From Clavelina lepadiformis (taxonomy: Eukaryota > Chordata > Ascidiacea > Aplousobranchia > Clavelinidae), in assembly GCF_947623445.1 (NCBI RefSeq), contig NC_135247.1, forward strand, positions 808,501 to 872,500: a stretch of DNA of 64,000 nucleotides, written 5' to 3'. Made by a program: the position numbers and the translations under genes. Under the pieces are notes generated by a model. The model searched no databases, had not been told where the DNA came from, and saw only the letters and a list, made by a program, of their open reading frames with translations. Positions 33,920-43,340 of this stretch are shown in pieces; the stretch's first letter is position 1; every line of letters begins with the position of its first letter.

Positions 33920-36896
33920 ATGTTTAGATATTTTTTAGTGAAAGTTGCGGTTTTTCTACTCTTCCTTGAACAAAGCAAATGTTTATATATCGGAGGTAAG
34001 AACAGTAGGTTTTTGAATGAATTACATTAAGTAAGAGAAATTTATCTTCTGAAAAACATACATGAAACTATTAACGAAACTGATAGGAGTATACTGTATA
34101 CTAAGGTTATAGGACAAGGCAATTATCTCACTGACTGTTATGGTGTTTTATCCGAAGATTTTCAAACTTATCCACATACTTTAGCTTCACAATGTTTATG
34201 GTTTCCTGGAAATTGTTTATTTTAACAATCTGGCTAATATAGACAATTTTATAAAATTGATCCAATCCAATCTACAAAATAGAAGCAGCGTTTCAAGACA
34301 TATAATTCCGGGAAACCCAACCGGAATCAGAATCCAGTAAGTTACGTTTTTCTGAATCCAAAATAAAACTAAACAGTAAAAGGTGAAGAAGCAAACATCC
34401 GGTATCAGAGCCGAAGATTTTACGTCAGTCACCACTTGTTAAGAGCGGAAGTCTCATAGAAAAGTTATTGAAAAGCCGTTTCTCATTATTTCCAAATACA
34501 TTTATATTCAAACGTAAAAAGTTCTAAACCAAGATTATAGTCACTCCAAATAAAACTCTATGAGATAAAGTATAGACAATGTTACTTTGCTGAAATACGT
34601 CATATGAACGTGTATGTGCATGTTGCTGAACCTGAAACGGAGAAGGTCATTGTGTGTCAATGCAAACCTGAACCAGAGTAAAACCGGAAAATGGGATTTT
34701 CTAAAACCAGCAACGGAGATGAACTATTTTCAAATACAGTTTGTTAAATTGACTCCTACAACCAAACAAGAATAATTCAACGCTGGTAGAAAATTTCTTT
34801 CTTGAAGGAGATAAAAAATGCCACGAGATGTTGCTTTATTACAAATATATGTGGACGCGCTTTTAAGTGTATTTACCCTTAATAAACACGACACCTATGC
34901 TGGAGACGGTGTTTGTGACGACAATGATGACAACGGCATACGTAACAACAATGATAGCTGTGCATTGCGCGGTGACCTCATAAAAGGTTGTAGAAATTTA
35001 TCAAACTTTGGTATTCTTTCGCTTTTTTGGCGAGTTATTTTCCTTCTCACAAATTTGAAACAAATATCCCTAAAAGTCGAGTTGCATCACTAAGGATCCA
35101 CTTCCATAGAAGAGACCCGGCTACACTTGTTCTGTACCGTGTTGTAAAACGTGTTGCCAGTTCACGTGTAATGATTAATTGCTGTGGGTTTCAGTCAGTT
35201 TTGTGCAGTCTGCCGTTTTTTTAACCTTGCAATTTTTAGATTAAATTTAGTCGCGTTTGCGTCGTTTTTGCCACTACCCTTTTTTACAAATACCCAAGTT
35301 TTAACTTTTAGTGCATGTTTTCACGTTTAAAAATCGGCGGTTAGCTCGAAATTACAAATTGTGTATCTTGGAAAAAAGTCTAACTTAGCTGCAGTAGTAC
35401 TGAAAAAAATAGTGATAGCTTTATCTTTATTGCAGCCTACATCACCCCCAGCGACCAAAGTTGTTTGGTTGTTAATGCCACCAGCAGTGTGTGAACTTTG
35501 GTTTTACGTTTGCTGATCCTGTTAATAATTTAATTACTGAAGACTTTAATTTTACTACCAATTGGGTGGTTTAAATGTTGGAACTTATTTGTAGATAAGA
35601 GCTTTAATTAATAAGCGATTAGAGAACTACTATCAGCAATACTTAGCCCAGCGCAAAGGTGCGTCTTAACCAGCCGTAAATAAGCGACAAAAAGCGACCC
35701 CTCAATACATAGTATTGTAACGTTTAGTTTGTCATTTTCTACAACCCCAGTAGTCAAGCTTTGAAAGTTACGATTGGGCTCAAAACCAGTAACTATGATA
35801 GCCTGAGTCGTAACCAAGTCATAGAATTCAGTCGCAAGATCTTTTGGAAGAAGTGACTCGAGTCATTTAGCAAGTTGGACCCGTCAAGTCTTTGCAAAAA
35901 AGTGACTTGACTTGTCTCGAACTCCAGTCGAGCCCCTTAGGGCTGTTGCTATAACAACACACAAAGACAGCAATGTCTGTTTACTAAGTTGTATTCCATC
36001 TATCACAGATTAATTGAATTTAAAAGAAATTTATCGTCAGAAAGATGGCTCTAAAATATTATCGAAGGAAACCAAGAGAGTTTATAGAAGACGAAGAATG
36101 AGACATTTACTTTATAAATGGCTGACGAATTCCAATCCTTTTACAAACCGAATTAATTTTTTATCTTTTTAAAAGTTAAACTAAGAGGACGTACTCGGCA
36201 CTATTAGGGCTGGGTTGCGTTAAAACAATACACTTGTTTACATGTTTACTCTTTAATGTACAACACATTCTAATTTCAGATGGTCCAGGGTTTCAAGACT
36301 ATTACAATGAGGCTGGGACTTTAGTTCAAAGATCGGGGTCGCCCCAGATCGCCGCTTCGTTGGTGAGTGTCGACGTTAGACTGATTAAATTCAAGTTTGA
36401 GCGCATTAAAGCGCACTGAGTTGCTTTTTCCTTATAGCTGAACATATCCCAACCCGTTAAGGAGGTGTCCACTATGGGCTACCTTAACTCTACCACGGAC
36501 AATAGAACCTTAGTATTCACCGAAGGAACCACAACTCAAAGCAATATTGAACCTACAACAAATGCGACCGACCCCAAAACGACAAACCGTCCACAAACCA
36601 CCACCGATGGACCTGATGGGGGTCTAAACACGGGGGAGATTGTGGGGATAGCGGTTGGAGCGACCGTGGGGGCATTGATCATAATCGGAGCTATTGTTTA
36701 CGTCGTCAAAAAGAATAAAAAGAAGAATGAAAATAAGGTGTCTTCGACCACGAGCGAAATTGTAAGAATGGCAAGACTTACTTTGGTGTTTTAAACAGAA
36801 ATGTTTGGTTTTAAAAACTGCTTTTGCGAATATTTCTAGGAGTTGAAAGATGAATCAAAGGAACAAAATCCTTCTTCGAGAACGGCGTCATGGTAG
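33920..36896 (+). CDS. Small mucin-like type I membrane protein B
   Basis: Four exons (33920-33995, 36280-36362, 36438-36761 and 36840-36896) give 179 residues. Exon 1 is a signal peptide (MFRYFLVKVAVFLLFLEQSK). Exon 2 encodes a 27-residue segment beginning GPGFQDYYNEAGTLVQRSG, almost identical in gene C. Exon 3 encodes a Thr/Asn-rich stalk with several N-x-S/T sites (NSTT, NAT) and many TT pairs. The transmembrane helix follows (IVGIAVGATVGALIIIGAIV), then the basic KKNKKKNENK. Exon 4 adds a short tail ending in Trp. The GxxxG-like spacing in the helix could favour helix pairing. Intron 1 is unusually long (2.3 kb). The family is not recognised. A cell-surface receptor or adhesion role is inferred from topology only. 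Confidence 0.82.
34890..34961 (+). other. Orphan thrombospondin type 3 repeat-like segment in intron 1 of gene B
   Basis: Within a plus-strand open frame at 34818-35093 the phrase AGDGVCDDNDDNGIRNNNDS resembles the calcium-binding thrombospondin type 3 consensus (DGDGVGDxxDxDDDNDGIxDxxDNC). No neighbouring repeats and no clear splice sites were found. It may be a stray exon relic or a chance Asp/Asn-rich match. Confidence 0.25.
35740..35955. mobile_element. Diverged GACTCGAGTC-type MITE fragment
   Basis: This segment carries GTGACTCGAGTCATTTAG, GTGACTTGACTTGTCTCG and CCAGTCGAGCC phrases, like the better-preserved element at 41094-41419. Clear termini and a target duplication were not found, so it is placed in the same family only by internal motifs. 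It lies in intron 1 of membrane protein B. Confidence 0.45.
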
Positions 36897-37690
36897 GAAC
36901 TCGGTTCTTGAGAATCTTCTAACAAACAGTAATTTGTGCAACAACATTTAAACTGACACGTGCATCCTTGGAATGAATGAAGATTAGATTTTCTTTTTTG
37001 TGATTTACGTTTACGCCCACATGTTCACTTCCAATGCTTTCAAAGAAAACTTTTTTGTGTTGGGTTTAAATTGTGAAGTCTCCAACTCGTCAATCCTGTT
37101 GCTCATTACATTTTCTAGTTTTGAAAAAAAATTGTTTCAAATGCTTACGTTAACTTCGCTTAGTTTCACTGTAATTTCAAGTTCTGTCTTTTATTGCGAT
37201 CTCAACAATTGAAATCAACAAAAAACATCAAACCTATATATTCTACGCTTAATTTGTAAAAGCTACAAGATATTTTTAGCTTGAGAACCAAATAGCAAAA
37301 ATCTATCAGCATGTCACCGTTCTTTCGTCTAACCCAAGTATCTCGGAGTAACTCTGTACAGTTCGATCTCGCACAACCGACACTTGTAGTTGCCGAACAT
37401 CTCGCTGGCGATTTGAAAACTGGAAGGTTCAAGCAAAAACTGCTAAATCAGTCATGACCACTTTGGCCATAGTCGACTTTAATGCTGAATACTACGCTCC
37501 TAGTGTCGCAAAAACCTACTATAACAAACCTATGTCACAAACGGTGCCTTGCGTGCACAGAATTGACGTTGGAATCCCACACCATCAGACAATCTTTTCT
37601 TGTTTGCAGCTGGTATTCCACCTGTTTGCCGCGAGGGAGCAAATGTTTGTTCGGGCTCGTTGAAGGGATGATATAATTGCAAAACGGAGC
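36897..37690. other. 3' flank of gene B; no gene seen
   Basis: Short open frames on both strands, none recognisable. The right part, from about 37400, may already belong to the degraded retrotransposon noted next, since its base composition becomes richer in GC. Confidence 0.35.
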
Positions 37691-38060
37691 GGCAATATTG
37701 TCTGGCTAAATTTCGCAATTTCATCGCCGAAGCCAACTTCCACCACATAGGACTTTCCCTTAATAGGGGATGGCCCGGATACGGCTTCAGTCGATTCAAT
37801 TCAATTCTCCACAAACTCTGTGACCTGCGAGTGTCGCGCCGAGGAGAGAACCGCAGATCACGTGCTCTGTTACTGCTCCATCTACTGAGCTTCTCGCAGA
37901 GCGCACGGTCGACCGGGTTTTGATGAGAGCGTGACTCGACTCCTGCCTCCAGATCTAGCCCGGGTGGCCGAAGAACGAGTCCAAAGAAGGCCAACGAGCA
38001 GGTTGTATCAGTCACAACAACAGATATCTCCAGCGACGTATTCATCAAACCATATTTTGT
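37690..38060 (+). mobile_element. LINE (non-LTR retrotransposon) ORF2 3'-end remnant
   Basis: The plus strand reads CECRAEERTADHVLCYCS, the C-x-C...E-x-T-x-H-x-L-x-x-C zinc-knuckle-like motif that ends ORF2 of many non-LTR retrotransposons. It is followed by LLPPDLARVAEERVQRRP. The motif is flanked by frame breaks, including a stop directly after the motif, and no reverse transcriptase core is present nearby. This is a 5'-truncated, inactive copy. A minus-strand frame at 37530-38048 is its shadow. Confidence 0.5.
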
Positions 38061-38983
38061 TGATACAAGTCGAAATGCAAACCAGTTAAGAATTAACCCT
38101 GATATTTTGGGCTGCTTTGGTTTAGGTTACAGAGGATCGATCAATCATTTTTCATATCTTTATCGTGTTCGTTTTCACGCGTATATGCTTCACTTGTTTA
38201 ATGTTGCACTGTCCATGTTAAACCCCTTCGCTTGGGTTTTTATTGAGAATTTTTTGATGTCAATTTGATTAAGTACATTCCGTGCTTTCTTGAGCCTTAT
38301 GCTGTGACCATCATTTCCTAACAGCAACAGCAACAACAAGTCAACAACGCCACAGCGACCACTACCTTGGGCATTACACTTAAAATTAGTGTCCGCTAGT
38401 TGGGGTAGACGTTGAAGCAATGCGTTGTTTAATGACTTTGCGCATCATTGTTATCACAAGGTTGTTAACGATTAACGATTAAAGATTAACGATTTTTTAA
38501 GACTAATTGCTAAACTAATTATTTCATAGTTAATTCGTTTACGTTGACTTGCTTAGTGGTCCAAATACATCAACATCAGACAAAAATGAAGGCAAACTAT
38601 CTCTTACTTAAGCAAACCCGTGCAGATGCTGAACTGGAATGTTGAAACATTCTTTCTAAAATAAAACTTCAAGACGGACAAATATAGAATAACACGGATA
38701 TAACACGGACGTTCTTACAAGTAGTTACGAGAACAAATATAACATTTCGAGGCGATTGATAACGCAAACGTCAAGCATATCTAATACAAGCTGGTTTGTG
38801 TTAACGATCACATCGAATACGCACATGTCGTTTGGTCCCCTGCGCAGATTATTTGCTATAGCTACTTAAATGCTTATCTAAAACAAACCATGAAACCAAT
38901 AGCAACCCGGTCTATTTGGATTCGATTCCAAACCGACGGCAGTGTTGTAACTTTTCCCAGGGAAGGAAGACGAAACACAAAAA
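38061..38983. other. Upstream region of membrane protein C
   Basis: No gene seen. A CAGCAACAGCAACAACAAG-like run near 38322 and a short GATTAAC tandem at 38465-38495 are simple repeats. The last 150 bp share blocks with the region upstream of gene B, for example around CCCTGCGCAGATTATTTGCTA near 38838, consistent with a duplicated promoter region. Confidence 0.4.
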
Positions 38984-40034
38984 ATGTTTAGATCATTCTT
39001 AGTAAATATTGGAGCTGTTTTGATTTTTCTCGGACCAAATGAATGCTTACGTGCTGGCGGTGAGAAAATTTATCTGATTGATTAAATTAATAAATAACTT
39101 AAGGAAACTATAAAAGAGTTGACGATGAGAGGAAATTAGACATTTACTTTAACAGTGGTAGAGGAATTTCGATCGTTCTACTAAAAAAATTACTTTTTAC
39201 CCTTTTACAGTTAAACAAAGTTTAGATCATAAGTTAGACAAGGTTTAGATAACAAAATAGGACGAGCTACCGCACAATTAAGGCTGGGTAGCGTTAAGAC
39301 AATAGGGTTGGGTTCATAAATTAGCATAAGCTGTTGTTAAATCTACAACATATTCTAATTTCAGAGGGTCCAGGGTTTCAAGACTATTACAATGAGGCTG
39401 GGACTTTAGTTCAAAGATCGGGGTCGCCCCAGGTCGCTGCTTCGTTGGTGAGTGTCGACGTTAGACTGATTTAGTTCAAGTTTGAACGCATTAAGCGCAC
39501 TGAGTTTCTTTGTTCCCCAGCTGGATAGAACTCGAAACAGCAAGAAAATGTTCACTGCAGTCGATCCTAACTCTACCACGGAAAAGAGCACCTTAGTTTC
39601 CATCAATGAGACCACCACACAAAGCAGTTTTCAACCCACAATGAACGTGACACGCCCTAAAACGATCACATATCCCACCAACATAACCGACCCTAAATCG
39701 ACAAACGATCCACAAACCACCACCAGGGGTCCAGATGGGGGCCTAAGCACGGGGGAGATTGTGGGGATAGCGGTTGGAGCGACCGTGGGGGCTTTGATCA
39801 TAATCGGAGCTATTGTTTACGTCGTCAAAATGAATAAAAAAAAGAAAGACAACAAAGTATCTCGCATCAAAAGCGACATTGTAAGAATGAATTTGAATTT
39901 TGTGTTTTAATCAGAACTGTTTGTTTTTAAACACTACCTCTGCTTATTTTAAGGACTTAGAAGAAAAAAAAAACGGCAATGAAGGAAAAATGGACCACGA
40001 CGAAAAGCTTCCGCCAAAGCTGTCTGGCTGGTAG
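38984..40034 (+). CDS. Small mucin-like type I membrane protein C
   Basis: Four exons (38984-39059, 39365-39447, 39521-39880 and 39954-40034) give 199 residues. The signal peptide (MFRSFLVNIGAVLIFLGP) resembles gene B. Exon 2 (27 residues from GPGFQDYYNEAGTLVQRSG) is identical to gene B apart from one Ile/Val change. Exon 3 has a Thr-rich stalk with N-glycosylation sites (NSTT, NETT, NVT, NIT). It then has the same helix IVGIAVGATVGALIIIGAIV as gene B and a basic MNKKKKDNK. The tail ends KLSGW. Intron positions and phases equal gene B, so this is a tandem duplicate. The stalk has diverged far more than exon 2 or the helix. The family is unrecognised. Confidence 0.83.
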
Positions 40035-40600
40035 GATTAAACATCGTGGGACACGGTAGAAATTTAAAAACAGTTTATATAAACTGGATACAAGCAATCT
40101 CAGCACTCTTTTGAATTAAGTATTTTATCTGGACATTTTGCATTTTGTGTTCAACTCATTCACACATTTTCAACGTGTATGAGCTCACAATAGCGCAAAT
40201 TATTTATGATGTTGTTTTGAATCGTTGATAGTCGGAGTCGTCATTGCTGTTGATTTAATTTTATGACTTTAAGGGATGAAATAGTTTCTGTTTCATGAAG
40301 ATGTTTGTATTTTGGCGTAACACAGTTTTACTTTTGATTTCCAACTTCGCTGTAGCGATGATATAAAACGCTAATATCGCAGACAAAGCTACATTGTTGT
40401 ACCCCGTGTTTACAGGCAGAAGACAAGCTTCTGAAAGCAAGAGGACATTTTAATTTCACAAAAAAGACAACGCAAAAGAAATAAAATTGGGTAATTCACA
40501 ACATGCAAAAGCAGAAAATAATGATCGAAGCATATTGCGCCCGATAAGAGCCGAAATATTAGAGAGCTTGCAACAAAGTCTGGAGCAAACGGTTCAGACT
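40035..40600. other. 3' flank of gene C; no gene seen
   Basis: AT-rich sequence with no recognisable coding content. It is the shared 3' side of plus-strand gene C and the minus-strand peptide gene. An AATAAA occurs near 40480 on the plus strand. Confidence 0.4.
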
Positions 40601-40906
40601 TTACTCGTGACATCTCGGGTAACCAGGGATTAGATCACAGAGCGCCGGCCAATCTTTTCCTGTTTCTTCATCCTGCTCTTCGCTGTTTGGCGCGATCTCT
40701 TCTCGAATCCGTTTTCCGACGGGAAGTAGACCTTTGTGACTGTCAGAGGAAGAGGAGAAAAGCGTTTTCAACAAGAAACACTTCCTTGGTCTACATCCGG
40801 GTGGCCTCGCACAACACTTCACGTAGCTGGGATTCATTCCTCTGCTCGAATGGAGCAATGCAAAAAGCATGACACAGCAGCAGAGAATTACAATGATGAA
40901 CTTCAT
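40601..40906 (-). CDS. Candidate secreted cysteine-rich peptide precursor
   Basis: A single open frame encodes 101 residues. It starts with a strong signal peptide (MKFIIVILCCCVMLFALLHS). The predicted mature part has six cysteines: an adjacent pair (VKCCARPP), then GCRPRKC, and two near the C-terminus (ALCD and RCHE). A Gly-Lys-Arg site (LLPVGKRIREE) could allow prohormone cleavage and amidation, followed by a Glu-rich acidic stretch. The short length, signal and paired Cys pattern resemble secreted peptide precursors, but I recognise no family. TATATA at 40918-40923 lies only about 12 bp before the ATG, too close to be its TATA box. It could have further exons or be chance. Confidence 0.5.
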   Translation of the reverse strand: MKFIIVILCCCVMLFALLHSSRGMNPSYVKCCARPPGCRPRKCFLLKTLFSSSSDSHKGLLPVGKRIREEIAPNSEEQDEETGKDWPALCDLIPGYPRCHE

Positions 40907-41093
40907 GACTCAGCAGTATATAAGGTTAAATGAATTGATGCAAAAGTTTTATCCGTTATGTTTTATCTCAAAAAAGGAACTGTTTTAAAACTCGTTAAAC
41001 ATTAAATTGAATACTTTTAAAAAATTAGATATATCCCGGTTCTTTCCAGACAGGTAGAATCGAATGTTAAATCGAGTCGTTTTAGGCTTCTTC

Positions 41094-41419
41094 CAGCGTT
41101 GTAATGACTCGAGTCATGTTTTTAAATTACTTGACTTGACCCGAGTCTCTGAAAGTAACTCGACGCGATTGATTAAATCTTAGTTGTTAATTTTTTGACA
41201 AACTTTAAATTAAAATTTATTGATTTATTGATTTGCAGACATTTGATTTAGTTACAAACGATCGGTTAAAGGTAGAGCCAATGACATGACTTGATTTGAC
41301 TAGCATGATACTTTTGCTTGACTTGATCCAATTAGTAATTTGACTCAAATTGACTTAAGTCAACTTCCCAAATGACTTCACTTGACTCGAGTCATAAAAA
41401 TGACTTGGCTACAGCACTA
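41094..41419. mobile_element. hAT-like MITE with GACTCGAGTC motifs
   Basis: The left end reads CAGCGTTGTAATGACTCGAG. The reverse complement of the right end reads TAGTGCTGTAGCCAAGTCAT, giving imperfect inverted termini. Both ends contain a TGACTCGAGTCA palindrome and the interior has repeated ACTTGACTTGA phrases. The flanking 8-mers GCTTCTTC and ACTTCGTC match at 6 of 8 positions and may be a decayed target duplication. There is no coding capacity. Family assignment is by end sequence and is tentative. Confidence 0.65.
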
Positions 41420-41468
41420 ACTTCGTCGTCATGCGAGTTGTTCAGAACTTTGAAGAAATGTGACGATC

Positions 41469-41817
41469 TGTGCCGGATTTACCAATAGGCTAGGCAGGCT
41501 GAAGCCTAGGGCCTCAAACTCCAGAGGCCTCGAAATTCAATTTCGAAATCATCGAATTTCGAAGATGCCGCTTTAATTGGTTTAGAGAACCTTACGTCTT
41601 ATGTTTAGGGCAGGGGTTCGTCTTTTGAGAATTTTGACACCTTTCGCATAACCATTTTGTACCAAAGACTTCCCAAAATTAAGAACACGCAAATAGTGTC
41701 TTGTTTTTTTTTTAGGAACATTGGTTGCTTTGCACGCACAGTCGAATCTGACTTCAGAAATAAAATAAGGGGCCTCACAAATGGAATAGCCTAGGGCCTC
41801 TAATGGTCTAAATCCGA
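41469..41817. mobile_element. hAT-like MITE with CGGATTTA termini
   Basis: The element begins TGTGCCGGATTTACC and ends TCTAAATCCGA, so both ends carry CGGATTTA in inverted orientation. Near the ends it has GCCTAGGGCCTC and GGGGCCTC, typical of a widespread hAT MITE type. The flanking 8-mers TGACGATC (41461-41468) and TGACGATG (41818-41825) differ by one base, supporting an 8-bp target duplication. Non-coding and moderately diverged. Confidence 0.72.
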
Positions 41818-43322
41818 TGACGATGAAGGCGACTTTGCCTCATACACTTAGCACGTGTTTGAAATTTGGTGGCAATTTTTCATGATCTCGGGTAACCTCA
41901 AACATTATACTGCAAACTGGCTAGCTGAATAATCTTGGACTTTTAATGCCTAATCGGTCCTTTAATCATCTATCGCTATCCGACCCCTACTCCTTCTCTA
42001 CCAGTTACTTAGTTTGCATTGCTCTGACTGAAAGCGCTGTTAGAAGCTCACTTGTGCTTATATAGGCAAAGTTGCGAAAGACATTGGAAGAAGTTGGGCT
42101 TTTCAGCACTCTCGTCATGAATAATGAATCAAGTTTAATAAAGACATGAATATATTTCATGACATAAAAATTATGAACGCGCTATTGCACAAAAACTTAG
42201 ACAATAAATAATAAATGACAGTTTAGTCTCAACAGTCTAAATTTTGACGCATTTCCGCTGATTTAACAACCACGACTTAATATTTCATATAATCCCAAAC
42301 AACTTTGGTTGACAAATCAAGAAAACGACGATGGGGCTGTTGTAAAAATTCTGACATTTTGTGTTTCGGATAGAGAAAATACAACCACAAAACCAAGCAA
42401 GATAAACCAGATGTCAAGGCGTCTTATTTTTGCGAAACAAACAAAGAAGTTGGGTAATCGCTGTTGGCTTTTAATGTATTTGTAGCATAACTGCAATGCA
42501 GGCTAAAACATAGTACCTATAACTCATATACGATTCATAAATTCATGAAATGTTTAAATGGAAGCAATACATGAATAGGAATGACGTGTCATGACGTCAC
42601 TCTTTCTTGTTTGACAACTGGTAAGTTTGTGGTAAAGGTTTTAAACAAAATTGAGTCAAACCATGAAAAAGTGAGTTTCGTCACAGACAAAATGTAACGC
42701 AACTGCACGCCAGTTTCCAGCAACTGGTCAGATCAGGCAGCTGATGACCAAATATGGAAGTCAATGTGATGACAATCAAACCATCATAAAGGCGATTTAA
42801 GTCCACGTTACTCTCAATGAAAGTTACCAAGATCTTTCGGTCTTGATGGCAAATGTCTTATGTCTCGTGACTAGTGGTTTCGTTTTAACCAGTTGTCATG
42901 ACAGCAGTGGGTAGGACTAAGAGCGAGATAGAGGCGGTGAAAGCTGGTTGTCAAGACAAATAGAACGATAGCAAAGCAATCTTGAAGTTTATAATTCCTT
43001 CACGTTTCGGTAGAATCAATCGATCGATTTATTTTTTGTCTTTAGCACATTAGAGATGGAAGAATCAACGCCAGATGTTATTAAAATGCCCTAATCCGGA
43101 GGAGAAAGTGATGAAGAAGCAAACATTTTGTATGAAAATGACAATCGAAATAATTTTCTGGCAAAAACTAGCGCAACCAACGAGCTCAAAATATAAAAGA
43201 ACAAAAGTTAAAAGTTTATACATAACTTAAATGTTGTAAATTAACGAGGATTGTAATTGAAAATGAATTTATTGGCCTGTGGTTTAATAGCAAACCAATA
43301 TTTTACTTCAGGTTCTCTACAG

Positions 43323-43340
43323 ATGAAATGGCAGCGATAA
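43323..43340 (+). promoter_or_regulatory. Five-codon overlapping uORF at the TLR start
   Basis: An ATG five bases before the TLR start opens a five-codon frame (MKWQR) that ends with TAA at 43338-43340, overlapping the TLR start in another frame. If this ATG is in the mature mRNA it could reduce TLR translation. If splicing to the nearby CTCTACAG acceptor places the 5' end here, it would lie at the very start of the exon. Confidence 0.5.

Larger units (their letters stand above)
40907..43322. other. Intergenic, repeat-bearing stretch upstream of the TLR
   Basis: Two hAT-like MITEs (41094-41419 and 41469-41817) lie here. The remainder has no recognisable gene. Acceptor-like sites TTACTTCAG and TCTCTACAG immediately before the TLR start suggest a spliced 5' UTR whose upstream exon lies within this region. 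Confidence 0.45.

Noticed and set aside
37530-38048. 172-codon minus-strand frame
   Set aside because: It is antisense to the LINE-like zinc-knuckle remnant on the plus strand and has no recognisable domain.
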